Shown here: piece after piece, positions 23,181 through 34,593 of the stretch
Numbering within the stretch: the first letter of the stretch is position 1
Layout: each line of letters starts with the position of its first letter
Assembly (NCBI GenBank): GCA_030323885.1
Contig: CM059186.1
Location: 165,537,417-165,601,416, forward strand
Source: Branchipolynoe longqiensis
Lineage: Eukaryota; Annelida; Polychaeta; Phyllodocida; Polynoidae
DNA: 64,000 bases
Direction of reading: 5' to 3'
Program-made: the position numbers and the translations under genes
The notes under the pieces: generated by a model
Told to the model about the DNA's origin: nothing
Seen by the model: only the letters and a program-made list of their open reading frames with translations
Databases searched by the model: none

Positions 23181-23745
23181 GGGCCTATCACATATAAATA
23201 CATATCCAGATGAATATTGAACATTGTATGTCCCGGATGGCCCGGGTACCAGTCAGTGGGTCCCCAGAGGTCACACATGTAGTAGATGCCCGGACGAAAG
23301 TGGCGCCCCCTCGCGGCCCTACATGCGCGTCCCTGATAACCAACGTGTTGTTCTTGATAGGAGTAAATGGGCTGATGTTATCAGTTGCTCCACTCGACCT
23401 GACAGTAAACGCGACAGCCAATGTAGACTCTACATATACCCTGCTGTATTCAACAATATAATATAGTCTAAAAGAAACAAACGTTTGCCACAAAGAAAAG
23501 AAAGGACAGTACTGTTACTTTGTTAGTAGTGTTACCGAACAGAATTGTGGGATAAGGGGAAGTACATTTTATATTTCCTGTGCCAAGGTTAGGGTAACTT
23601 TGTAGTAATACAAATGGTGAATATGAAGGTAATATGTTAGTCATATAGTAGCATTGACCCCCATCCCCTAGGATAACAGATAGCAGAGAGATTATTGCAT
23701 ACCACTGGCGACACCTATATTTCACTTTGAGCGCTATAGGAAATA
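23181..23745. other. Unassigned
   Basis: No gene recognised. A short open stretch on both strands at 23200-23490 has no motif. Confidence 0.3.
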
Positions 23746-24050
23746 CTCGAACGGACGGGGCTGCCCTCTTTTGATCAAAAAGAATCTCCGGTGGACTGGA
23801 CACCTCATGAGGATGTCATCAGACAGGCTACCAAAGCAGATCCTCTACTCTCAACTGTCTTCTGGTTACAGAAAGAGAGGGTGCCCTCGTCTCCGGTTTA
23901 AGGATACCATCAAGAGAAACCTGAAGCTGAGAGACATTAAGACCGACTCATGGACATCACTCTCACCGCAGAGAGCTAAATGGAGAGCGGCAGTCAAGTA
24001 ATGAAAGCAGTCTTTGTTGCATTGTGACCGACAGCATGATGATGATGATG
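23746..24050 (+). pseudogene. LINE 3' end with (GAT)n tail, copy 2
   Basis: Same LINE as 10258-10811 but with a more complete terminal frame: 'LRWTGHLMRM', 'LPKQILYSQLSSG', 'KRGCPRLRFKDTIKRNLK' and 'WRAAVK', followed by stop TAA at 24000. About 10 bp are deleted near 23770 relative to copy 1. The tail is 'gcatgatgatgatgatg'. Confidence 0.8.
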
Positions 24051-24150
24051 TTAGTCAAATTTGAGGCTTGGCTTGCCTATCCGATTGGCTCGATAGTTCT
24101 CTAGCAATGTCACTGGGCATTGAGCGTGGACATATATATATATTTATACA

Positions 24151-24440
24151 GGGCTCCCGTTTGGGTAGATCGTGGGATTGTCGAGTCAACGCAATGACTA
24201 CAAAATGTATATCTGTTGTTTCCTAGCCAGGCACTCGGCATTATTAGGATAGGGCTAGGACTGGTTGGTACAGTGTCAGGAGAATATGACTGAGTGGGAT
24301 ATCAGATCACGGTACTGGCAGCATGGTCTCCCAGTGGGGCAGCACTATAAAGTCGTCATGAGTGCGCACTGTCCCAATCGGTGTCAGTCCTGATATGGCC
24401 TCAGATGTTGCCAGGTCGCAACACTCCAACAACCAACCAA
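24151..24440 (+). mobile_element. tRNA-derived SINE, head-truncated
   Basis: Body and tail of the family ('ggcactcggcattattaggatag', 'cagtgtcagg', 'cccagtggggcagcactataaagtcg', 'aacaaccaaccaa'). Only the B-box side of the head remains. Confidence 0.8.
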
Positions 24441-24990
24441 TATGTTATGCTTTCAGCGCCAAAGTTGGGGTAATTTTGTGTTAATGCACATGTTGAATAT
24501 TAAGTTAATATGTTAGTAGAATTCGAGCCTTGCCTTGACTATCCAATTGGCTGGATAGTTCTCTAGCAATGTCGCTGGGTGCTGAGCATGGACATATATA
24601 CACATGGTTTGGTTTATGGCAAACTACCATAACACACTGGTGAGAAATAACAGGAGCAGTAGCCACAGGCAAGTGTATTTGGAGTGGATTCTGTGGAGCC
24701 TGCCATGATCAACATGGAGGCACTGCCATCGGGTATGGATTTAAGTAGACAGGTTTATGAGCAATGTTCTGTCAGCATGCTGCTCTCCACTTTCTGACCA
24801 GTCTGACCATTAGAGGTGCGCTAAGAAAATGCTCTAAAGTACTCGCCACAAAATAGACGATGTTCCAGAGGTGGCTGTTGAATTCATTACGGGCACGCCG
24901 GAGGCAGTCATTTTCCCTACGCGCGAGTAATTTGAAAAGCTATTTAATTTAAATTACCCAGCCACGGGGCTACATTAGCGTTCGGAAGCT
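24441..24990. other. Unassigned
   Basis: 24471-24600 partly repeats 24040-24135 ('atgttagt.aaattcgagcctt', 'gattggctggatagttctctagcaatgtcgctggg'). This is a direct repeat flanking the SINE at 24151-24440 and may be a short segmental duplication. Confidence 0.4.
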
Positions 24991-24995
24991 TACTA

Positions 24996-25030
<35 letters not shown>

Positions 25031-25345
25031 GATGTATATGTATATGTGTGTATATATCATAAGTATATATGAATGCGTGTGTCCGTTGATGTGTGTATGT
25101 GTGAATATACGTGGATACATGCATATGTACATATATGTATATATTATATATGCACATGTATTATGTATTCACGTATATGTATGTATGTGTATACGTGCAT
25201 ACATCGCTACATGAATATGTGCATATGTGCATTTGTGCATACGTGCATAGTGCATACATGTATACATGCATACATGCACACATGCATGCATACATGTATA
25301 CATGCATACATGCATAGATGCATACATTCATACATGTATATATGA
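24991..25345. repeat. TA microsatellite and (GCATACAT)n array
   Basis: TA run at 24998-25027, then variants of 'catacatgcatacatgtata' to 25340. The ORFs are compositional. Confidence 0.85.
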
Positions 25346-25459
25346 GGAGCCCTTTTCCAAAGCGTGAGAAGCGCAAATCCAAAAGATGAGCTTGCAATGC
25401 CAATGCCAAGCTTGTAGATCGTGCTTTGGAAAAGAGCTCTTCATATATACAAAAAGCTC

Positions 25460-25500
<41 letters not shown>
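25346..25500. repeat. Inverted repeat with TA tail
   Basis: 'gagcccttttccaaagcgtgag' at 25346 faces 'cgtgctttggaaaagagctc' at 25420. A TA run follows at 25466-25499. Half of this motif recurs at 26519-26540 ('cgttttggaaaagaaatcttcat'). It may be a small MITE. Confidence 0.5.
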
Positions 25501-25502
<2 letters not shown>

Positions 25503-26148
25503 TCAACCGTTTGAGTGTCTATGATTTCCATATGATTCCATGTTTGTTTCCTGGACCTGCCATGGGCCGCCGCCGCCTCTCCGTCCCTCCGCCGGTTGAC
25601 CGCCTTTGTTGGATGAATTCCAGGCTGAGGGCGGACAGTCTGAGTGCTACCTGTGTATGGGCTCTACCCCTCCCGCATTTACTATGTATTTATTACTTTC
25701 GTTGTCTATGGGCTCCACCCCTTCCGCATTTAGATGTATATTAATTGATATTATTCCGAAATGCAGCAGCCTGTGTACTCCGCCGCCGCTTTCATATATA
25801 AACACCCGAGATATTACTACTTGTTATTCATGTTTAAGTTAAGAACTGAAGAAGATGGTTATGAGTCCCATGGAGGGGGGTAGTGTATGTATGGCCAGCT
25901 GGGCAAAAGGCCCTAAACACTAGAGATAATAATGAATCATTGATATAGAGTTGACCATAGCGGTTAATATAATAAGGGACCTGTTCATAAGGAGTAAGGA
26001 ATGCAAGTAACGTTTCAATCACTTTTTAAGAGCTCACAACTTTATTTCTGTTCCTACCAATACAATCTAATTTCACCAACGTCGCTGGTACGAACAGATA
26101 CTTACCCTCCCATCTTTTAGAGTTGACATTGTTTCGAATTACCACAAT
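25501..26148. other. Unassigned
   Basis: Contains a local duplication ('atgggctctacccctcccgcatttac.atgtatt' at 25659 and 'atgggctccaccccttccgcatttagatgtat' at 25707). No gene supported. Confidence 0.35.
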
Positions 26149-26420
26149 TAAAGCCTAAATATTGTCTAAAACATCAGAGCATGCATGAAATACGTCCGAT
26201 GGGTCCGGGCCTGACAGCTCGACCCTTCTACATTGCTAGGAGAGTAGTGCGAGATGCTGCAGTGCATCTGCTAGAAACGAGTTACAGAAGTGAACCCTTC
26301 CCCGCATTTGATGGCCAATGCGGGCCTGTCCTGGCGAGCAGCCAACATTTCCAAATGCGGGTTGCTCGACCCAAGCCCGCACCGGCCACAGCTTAATTAT
26401 AGTCTCGCCCACTTCACATG
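26149..26420 (+). repeat. About 270-bp dispersed repeat, copy 1
   Basis: From 'aaagcctaaatattgtctaaaacatcagagc' to 'tatagtctcgcccacttcacat', followed by TA repeats. The second copy is at 26598-26870, about 85 percent identical by eye. Near its end lies an inverted pair ('ccgcatttgatggccaatgcgg', 'tttccaaatgcgg'). Confidence 0.7.
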
Positions 26421-26597
26421 TATATATATATATATACATGAACAGCTCCTCTCCAGAACATGATCCACAAACCCTGCACTGACATTGCAAACTCATTTTT
26501 TGGACCGGCACTTATCACGTTTTGGAAAAGAAATCTTCATAATACGTGTATATATATGTAAATATATATATATATATATATATGCATATTTACAGTA

Positions 26598-26870
26598 TTT
26601 AAAGCCATATTATCATCTAAAACATCAGAGCGCCAATGAAACATGTCTGATGGGTTTGGGCCCGATGGCTCGAACCTTCTACATTGCTCGGAGAATAGCG
26701 CGGGATGCTGTGGCATGTCTCCCAGCAATGAGTTACAGCAGCGAACCCTTCCCCGCATTTGATGGCCAATGCGAGTTTGTCTTGGTGAGCAGCCCACATT
26801 TCCATATGCGGGTTGCTCGACCCAAGCCAGCACCAGCCACAGGTCGATTATAGTCTTGCCCCCTTCACAT
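26598..26870 (+). repeat. About 270-bp dispersed repeat, copy 2
   Basis: Same order of motifs as 26149-26420 ('ctaaaacatcagagcgccaatgaaac', 'ttccccgcatttgatggccaatgcg', 'cgggttgctcgacccaagcc'), also followed by a TA run. Confidence 0.7.
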
Positions 26871-27266
26871 ATATATATATAAATATATATGCATATCTGA
26901 TGTTTAGCATATTATGCACGTATACAGATACAGAAGGGAGTTCGGCAGGAGGCCTAACGCAATGAATGAGCCGGTTCTGAATTGTCTATGTCTGGGGGTT
27001 TCTCTCGATATGTATACGTGCAATGGGCATACGACTTGTTTATTGGAGAGGCACATAGAAGAGTACGAACCCACCACCCACCCCTAACAACCACACGTCA
27101 TTTGCCGCAGCTGTCCGCTCAAGGAATTCCACTGGTTATGCATGCGCACCCAACCCACTTCCGGTGCATTGCTAAGCAACAGGCTGCAGCTTATGCGCCG
27201 TCGTATGTGTGCGTATATGTATCTACATGTATATATATATATATAATTATATATATATATGGATAA

Positions 27267-27459
27267 TAAGTCAAATCTCTCTAACCAACCAGCTCCACAG
27301 ATCGACCACTCCCCGATATCGATGACTTGATTTGGGTCCCAAACGATCGCCCATACAATACCATTGTAACAATAAAAAAAAACTCACTAAACTGACCACC
27401 TCCCTAAATGGACTATTTAATGTGGGTCTCATGGTCGGTCGATTTAGAGAGGTTTTATT
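27267..27459. mobile_element. pogo/Tigger-like MITE, copy 4
   Basis: 'aagtcaaatctctctaacc' … 'tcgatttagagaggtttta'. The interior is nearly identical to the copy at 20330, and it sits in a TATA microsatellite. Confidence 0.8.
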
Positions 27460-27710
27460 CCTTTTACTATATATGTAAACGTATAAGTATATTTCTAAGT
27501 ATATGGATTTATTTTTTTTTTCTTGAAGATCTATACTGCCTATCATAGATAAGTCTGAATAGACTTGTTTTCACCATTAGACAGTTTGTCTATAGAAAGC
27601 CCGAGCCTACACTTTTACCAACCCAAGGGATTTTTAACCTCCCACACCACATAGACATGGTATGAGAGCAACTGGCCTTTGATGATGCTGTAAGTTATAC
27701 ACAGCGGATA

Positions 27711-28043
27711 TGTTGGTTGGTTGTTGGAGTTTTACGTGCTGAGAACATCTAAGGTCATATCAGGATGGGTACCGACTTGTGACAGTGCACACTCATGGTG
27801 ACTTTACAGTGTTGCCTCACTGGGAAACCAGACTGCCGACAGCATGACATGATATTCTACTCAGTCCCATTATCCTGACATTGAGCCAACCAGTCCTTGC
27901 CCTATCCTAATAATGCCGAGCACCTGGCTAGGAAGCAAAACGTATCAATTTTTTAAGTCATTGGTTTGACTCAACCTGGAATCGAACTCCCGATCTCCCG
28001 CATGGGAAGCCTGCACTCTACCGATTCGGCCGCTACGTCCAGT
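27711..28043 (-). mobile_element. tRNA-derived SINE, near full length
   Basis: The tail 'ttggttggttgttggagttttacg' is at the left, and the tRNA-like head 'ctctaccgattcggccgctacg' at the right. Confidence 0.88.
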
Positions 28044-29911
28044 ATGTATATATAATATAACCGTTCGAGTAGGTATGGAGGTTGTAGTGACCAGACACAG
28101 CTGGTATCAGGGTGGCCAGGAGCCACTCACAGGTGGCGCCATAGTGGCAGCAGCAGGAACTAACTCCTATAACAGTACTATAATAGTACTAGGTAATAAC
28201 TAATATATAAAAGAGCACTGATAAGTAAGAGGTAGGGAACATGTTTATATTCCCATAATTATAGGGCACATATGTATATATATATATATATATACATATT
28301 GTAAAAATATACGGATTTTCGGTTCGGAATTATATATTGGCAGAGAGCATTATTATTCTCGGGCGACTGAGTGGGGACCAATGTTATGTAACAGAAAAGC
28401 AATGGGTGCCCCACTCACTGTGTGACTTATGAGACTATGTGGAAAGTATGATAACACATGGTGCCTGAGATTATGATGAGATGTTCCTATATAAGAGACA
28501 GTTAATGTTTGGTGAAATGTTCCCGATATGCACCAGTAAGAGTGCAAGTGGAGGAAAATGACATTTGTAATATATATATTTATTGTAACTGGCTGCAACT
28601 ACCTGTTACCACAGTACCGATGGGCAGGCACACCCAGCCACTCTGCATACATTATGGACACCACCTGTAGCTGGGGTTGAGTGACAGCTGCCCCTATTAG
28701 GGCCTCACCCCCATGCTGTAGAGGGTGTCTGAATGGCTGGCTGTGGGAGGCCCAGTCACCTGCACTCCTTTGCCCCACCTGACCACACAAGCCTCATTCT
28801 GAGGTAGATTATTCGAGACACTCTGATCTATATGATGCTACAGGCACTACTAAGGAACTCTACACTTCTGGATGGACTCTTGAAGTGAACACACTCTTCT
28901 CTTGGCCAGGAAACCAGACACTCTGTCTGAGGCTCCACCTTTTCATATACCAACTGAGCTGGGTGCAACAACCATGGGACTCCGGTTCAATGGGCTGTAG
29001 GCACTGATTCCTATGCATACTAAGAGAGTAATGAGGATCTGTGTGGATAGGAGGTAAGGAGTGAGGGTGATAGGTCGCTAGTAGGTGAACAGGAGTTGAT
29101 GCCAATAAAGCACAACTTCTTCACTGCCAATCTTGCATGACTTGTCTTCCCTTTCTTTCATATGAGTTTGTTGGAGAGGGACATCAGGTTTGAACTGACA
29201 GACAGTTGTCAGAACGCATCTGGGAAGAGTAAGTGGCGTATCTGGGGCTCAGACGGGCGAGCACCAGAATATTACAATATGTTTGTGATATGTTTGTGCA
29301 TATATGTATATATATATATATATATATCTACATATATATGCATACCCTCATGTTTAACAAATAAAACTGCAGGTTCTACCATGGGCGGCTATTACAAGTA
29401 TTAGTCAGTTCCAAACGAGGCGGACAAATTGCCGTCGAGGTGAGCGGTTGGACTGCATGGTCTCAATATGGGGCAGCCATTAGGGTCCGGTCAATGGAAT
29501 GGCATGATCAATGTTGATGCAATTCGTGGTCCTGCAAAAGGTTCCCTTTCCTCTCACACCATCGGGGCGGGCTGACCCTTGTCTCAGCTCTGTGTGTGTG
29601 TGTGTCTGTGGGTGGGTGGGTGGCGGGGGTGGCGAGGGGTGGCCGTTGGCTGTGTAAGGGCCCTTATTGACCATTGACCGGGCAGAGACGCCTGAAAAGG
29701 GCCTCCCGTCTTATGGTCAGATCTATGGGGGCTGGCTGATGAGTACTATGCCCATCGAGTGTGGAGGTGGGGGTGGGAGTGGAGGTGGAGGTGGTGGGGG
29801 TTAGGAGTTCTAGGGTGCGGGTGGGGGGCTGTGTATCGCTGAATAGAGTGGGTAGAGCAGTTAAAGATGAGAGTATGGGGGAGGGGGTTGCGGGGGGGGG
29901 GGTAGATGTGA
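28044..29911. other. Unassigned 1.9 kb
   Basis: No protein family recognised. The piece 28382-29136 begins TG, contains 'ctatataagagac' (28489) and 'ccaataaagc' (29102) and ends CA, which would fit a solo LTR. I found no flanking duplication and no second copy, so I do not call it. 29580-29640 and 29760-29905 are G/T-rich. Confidence 0.3.
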
Positions 29912-29990
29912 GGCTAAATGGAGAGCGGCAGTCAAGTAAATGAAAGCAGTTTTTGTCACATCGCGACCGACAGCATGATGATGATGATGA
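29912..29990 (+). pseudogene. LINE 3' end with (GAT)n tail, copy 3
   Basis: Only the last codons ('aaatggagagcggcagtcaag') plus the 3' UTR and 'gcatgatgatgatgatgat' tail remain. Confidence 0.75.
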
Positions 29991-30587
29991 TAGGATACCT
30001 ACGCTGATTGGGCAGTTGGGGGACCTGTTTGGGTGATTGTGGGATCTTTGCTGATTGGATGGTTGGGGTACCATGTTGGGTAATTGGGAATCTGCAGGAA
30101 TGCCCCAGGAGAGTGTCCATTGGAGAATACAGGATGGATGGGAGGGGGGGGGGGGGGGATTGGGATCTAGATGTGAGAAGGCCCGTGGGAGAGTCATACT
30201 GCGGGAGTAGCTGTCGTGGAGGGTTCTACATAATAAGAGAGTGGCTTGTAAACTTGTAAGACGGGGGAGTGTGAGTGATGAGTAATGCGTGTGAATGAGA
30301 TGGGTGGGGAGGGAGTGGGGGGTGTAGGTGTGAAGAATGTGAAGATGGGTGGGGAGGGAGCGGGGGTGGTGTAGGTGTGAAGACTGAACGTGAGGTGGGA
30401 GTATGATGGAAAAGAGTGAGCGCTATGTAAATGGGGCGCGTGAGGAAGATGTCAAATTAGAGGATGTGGGGGGGGGGGGGGGGGAGTCTACGAATTGGGG
30501 CCAATATTGGTGAGGGAATGCTAGGACAGGACAACGCGAAAGATACACTGTGAGGGAGGGTGGGTGGGAGTGGTGATGCATCAGATA

Positions 30588-30645
30588 GGTTGGATGGTTC
30601 TTGGAGTTTTACGTCCTGGCAATATTTAAGGTTATATGAGGACGG
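30588..30645 (-). mobile_element. SINE 3'-end fragment
   Basis: 'ggagttttacgtcctggcaatatttaaggttatatgaggacgg' variant of the family tail only. Confidence 0.7.
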
Positions 30646-30795
30646 AGCAACATGTAAGAATGAGGGATTGCTGGAAAATACAGTATATTAATATTATTAT
30701 GCAGACTAGACATTTGGATATGGGTCGGTGGAAATGGGCGTATGTAATCATGCCAAACTCGAGCCTAGAAAGAACTAACCACTAGGCACAGCTCC

Positions 30796-32134
30796 ATGAT
30801 GCCCACGCTCCATTCACACCCACCCCACACTCACACCCACACCCACTCTCACACCCACACTCACACCCACACCCACTCTCACACTCACACCCACTCTCAC
30901 CCACTCTCACATTCACACCCACCCCCACACTCACACTCACATCCATATACACTCCCACACCCACACTCACACCCAAACCCACACTCACACCCACACCCAC
31001 ACGCACTCTCACACCCACACCCAAAGCCAAACCCACATTCACACCCACACTCACACCCACACCCACTCTCATACTCACACCCACTCACACCCACACCCAC
31101 ACCCACACGCACTCCCACACCCACACCCAAACCCACGCTCACACTCACACCCAAACCCTCACTCACACCCACACCCACTCTCACACCCACAGCCAAACCC
31201 AAACCCACACTCACACTCGCACTCACACCCACACCCACTCTCACACCCACTCACACCCACAATCACACCCACACTCACACCCACACACACTCCCACACCC
31301 ACACCCAAACCCACACTCACACTCACACCCAAACCCACACTCACACTCACACCCACACCCACACCCACTCTCACACCCACACCCAAAGCCAAACCCACAC
31401 TCACACCCACACTCACATCCACACTCACACCCACACTCACACTCACACCCACACCCACTATCACACTCACACCCATACACACTCCCACACTCACACACTC
31501 ACACTCACACCCACACCCACTCTCACACTCACACCCACTCACACCTACACTCACACCCATACACACTCACACACCCACACCCAAACCCACACACACACCC
31601 AAACCCACACCCACACCCACACGCACTCTCACACTCACACCCATGCCCAAAACCAAACCCACACTCACACCCACACTCACACCCACTATCACACTAACTC
31701 CCATACACACTCCCACACTCACAGCCACACTCAAAACCACACTCACGCCCACACCCTCTCACACGTACACTCATACCCACACCCACACTCACACTCACAT
31801 CCACACCCAAACCCACTCACAACCAGACTCACACTCAAACCCACTCTCACACTCATACCCATACGCACTCCATACCCACACCCACACCCACATTCAAACC
31901 CACTCACACTCACATCCACTGACACCTACACCCACACTCATACCCACACTCACACCCACACCCACACCCACACTCACACTCACACCCACACCCAAACCCA
32001 CTCACAACCACACTCACAACCACACTCACAACCACACACACCCACATCCATATCCACATCCACACCCACACCCACACCCACACCCACACCCACACCCACA
32101 CCCACATTCACACCCACACACGCCCACGCCCTTT
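30796..32134. repeat. (CACACCCACACT)n minisatellite, 1.34 kb
   Basis: Long degenerate array of CACACC and CACACT hexamers with higher-order 'cacacccacacccactctcacactcacaccc' units. Only C, A and T on the plus strand apart from rare G. Frames on both strands stay open because the unit has no stop. The complement (GGGTGTG)n has the look of irregular G-rich telomeric repeats and G-quadruplex-prone DNA. Confidence 0.95.
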
Positions 32135-32221
32135 CCTCCTCTTCCACACAGTGTATGAGGTGGTGTCTTTTTTTTAAAATCCTCCTTTTGTGTGTCTTTG
32201 TATCTGTCAGGCTTCTGTGTG

Positions 32222-32395
32222 TGTGTGGGGGGGGGGGGGGGGGGGGGTTCTACGCTGCCTCTCCTCGTTACGGCGCTCCTGAATCTACATACCCCATTTT
32301 GCGCGCCAGCCTCTCTCAGGGATTAACCACCTAGCTCGTCACCGGGCATCTTTATTAGCAGGCCACATCGTTATAAACGCCCCCCCCCCCCCCCC
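32222..32395. repeat. Homopolymer tracts
   Basis: G run at about 32228-32247 and C run at about 32380-32395. Between them is a short unassigned stretch. Confidence 0.8.
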
Positions 32396-32482
32396 AACTA
32401 CACCATTGTTGGGCTTCTCTGTATGTGTAGGCATACAGTGTAGGCCTGAGTGAGGGTGCTTCGATGTGACTGTGGGTGTGAC

Positions 32483-32810
32483 TTGGTTGGTTGTTGAAGT
32501 TTTACGTCCTAGCAACACCTAAGGTCATATCACGACGGCTATTGACTTGTGACAGTGCACACTCATGGCGACCTGTTATACTTATAGTGCTGCCCCTTCT
32601 GGGAAGTCTGGCCGCCGGCACCATGACCCAATAAACCCACTCAGTCACATAATCTTCACACTGAGCTAACCAGTCCTTGTCCTATTCTATTAATGACGAG
32701 ACCCAGGATAGGACGCGACAAGTATCGATTGTAAAGTCATCGGTTTGACTCGACCGGGAACCGAACTTCCTACCATTCGCACACGAGATCCGCGCTCTAC
32801 CGATTAGCCA
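32483..32810 (-). mobile_element. tRNA-derived SINE, near full length
   Basis: 'ttggttggttgttgaagttttacgtcc' tail at the left and the decayed head 'ctctaccgattagcc' at the right. Confidence 0.87.
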
Positions 32811-32957
32811 ACTGATTAGTGAAGGTGTGTGTGGGGGTGAGGGTGGGGCGTGGGGGGTGAGGCGTGGGGGTGAGGGGTACATATATAGCACATTGTGTGC
32901 CAACAATGGCACCCCAACCGCCTGTTGGAGTTCACGCTATTGCATTATCAATGATTG

Positions 32958-33282
32958 AGACATCCCTTGCAGTTCAATTCCACTCACGTGTGTTCAAGTC
33001 TGGACAAAGAGGGTGTCGGGGCCGGGGGTATGCGCCGAGTGGGCAAGTCAGGCCAGACCTTTTCTAGACATCCCTTGCAGTTCAATTCCACTCACGTGTG
33101 TTCAAGTCTGGACAAAGAGGGTGTCGGGGCCGAGGGGATGCGCCTAGTGGGCAAGTCAGGCCAGACCTTTTCTAGACATCCCTTGCAGTTCAATTCCACT
33201 CATGTGTGTTCAAGTCTGGACAAAGAGTAGTGTCGGGGCCGAGGGTATGCGCCTAGTGGGAAAGTCAGGCCAGACCTTTTCT
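32958..33282. repeat. 108-bp tandem repeat, three units
   Basis: Units start at 32958, 33066 and 33174 ('agacatcccttgcagttc') and end 'ggccagaccttttct'. They differ at only a few positions, so the array is young. The unit is 36 codons long, so one frame stays open over two units, but nothing marks it as coding. Confidence 0.92.
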
Positions 33283-33850
33283 ACCGCTACTCCTCAGCCA
33301 ACCAGACCCCCCCCCCCCACACACACACACACATTACACACACACACCCTACACGCATTCCCACACCCCCATCTGCTCGTTCCAATTAGATCGGCTGAGA
33401 AATGGGCACAAAATAAACCCATCCGCTCATCCTTTAACAAACAAACAAACCAACAAATAAAAACAGCACCGAAACAATAATAAAATAAAATAAAAATGTA
33501 CTTCGTATATCCCCAGTTCGCATAAATCAAGTGTCGAGGCTGAGATTTTGGAGATTAAATTGTTGCTTTGAAGATGAGCTTTTAACGAGGACGGCAGTGG
33601 TCTGCCTTAATCAGCATTAGACCTAATGGCGTGACCGCCGCGCATGGCCCTGTGGCGCAGGACGGGTGCACAGGCGCAGCAGGCTCCCCGACGTGGTGGT
33701 CACGTGATCCATCAACCGGCCGTACGAGTGAAGACCTAAATGCAGACTAATGGCGGAAAGCTTGGCGCGAGACAGGACCGCGCCAATTATTGAACTTGTA
33801 GTTGTACAGGCCGACGCTGCAGCATAGACTATCTGCATATATATATATAT
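33283..33850. other. Unassigned
   Basis: CA microsatellite at 33311-33350. AT- then GC-mixed DNA up to the DIRS element. No gene recognised. Confidence 0.3.
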
Positions 33851-33895
33851 ATTTTACCTCGGTATACCGCCTCTGGCTAGCCGCAGGCTAGGGAG
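33851..33895 (+). repeat. DIRS left inverted repeat
   Basis: 45 bp, containing the small hairpin 'ctagccgcaggctag'. Perfectly complementary to 38939-38983. The next about 25 bp ('aaggaagcacatccgggtcc', 33896) are complementary to 39191-39210 at the far right. Confidence 0.9.
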
Positions 33896-34593
33896 AAGGA
33901 AGCACATCCGGGTCCAGTAATTAGCATAAGTGACTCACAACGGGAGGACGTTTGTGAGTTGCTCCAACAGGATTTATCTACTAAGACTACTTATTCACAA
34001 AGTAAGTAATGGAAACTTAGTTTATATGGTTTATGATGCATTATAGCATCACATTATGAAAGTTCAGAACTTTCTCAGGTCCCTTTTGGACTTTGTACGT
34101 GTTTTTTACTTGAGGATAGAACACTGGGTGCCGCGGGCACGAACGAAACCGATAGTCCTTTGTTCTATCGACACCTGTTTTTGAGACAGGGAGAAATGGT
34201 AACCCGAGTTGCTCATTTCCTAAGAAAATTCTCCCGGATCCTAATAGAGGATGTTGTTGGGGATGCTTCTGGGTGTTTTTTATAGACACCCCAGACCGGT
34301 TTTTTAGGCGAACCTCCGAGTTTCGTAATATTTTCTCCAACTTGCTGGCGTCGTAGCCGCGGGTGGGAGAAGTGTACGGAACAGAGAGAGTGGGCGATCT
34401 AAGGATCGACTCCCCCCGTTTGGTTGGTTTCGTTACCATGCACCTACGGCAAACTTTAGCTTCACGCCTGTACTGAAACGTTGCAATACGCGTAACTCTG
34501 TACCTGTTACCTCAACCCAGTTTACTGGTTTACACTTTGTGTAGTTGAGATGATTCCGGTTTAAGTAACACCTTTTTGTCGTTACAGAAACTG
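33896..34593 (+). other. DIRS 5' leader
   Basis: About 700 bp of leader without a long sense ORF. It ends in 'cctttttgtcgttacag' (34571-34587), which looks like a 3' splice site 6 bp upstream of the gag ATG. Minus-strand frames here have no known motif. Confidence 0.5.

Noticed and set aside
28382..29136. Solo LTR
   Set aside because: It has TG/CA ends, a TATA-like and an AATAAA-like sequence, but no target duplication and no second copy visible.
30796..32334. 512-codon open frame
   Set aside because: Product of the CACACC minisatellite (Thr-His-Pro repeats). All frames are open because the unit has no stop.
22225..33300. CRISPR array or bacterial origin
   Set aside because: The repeats are contiguous minisatellites without unique spacers. 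Introns, SINEs and LINEs show a eukaryotic genome.
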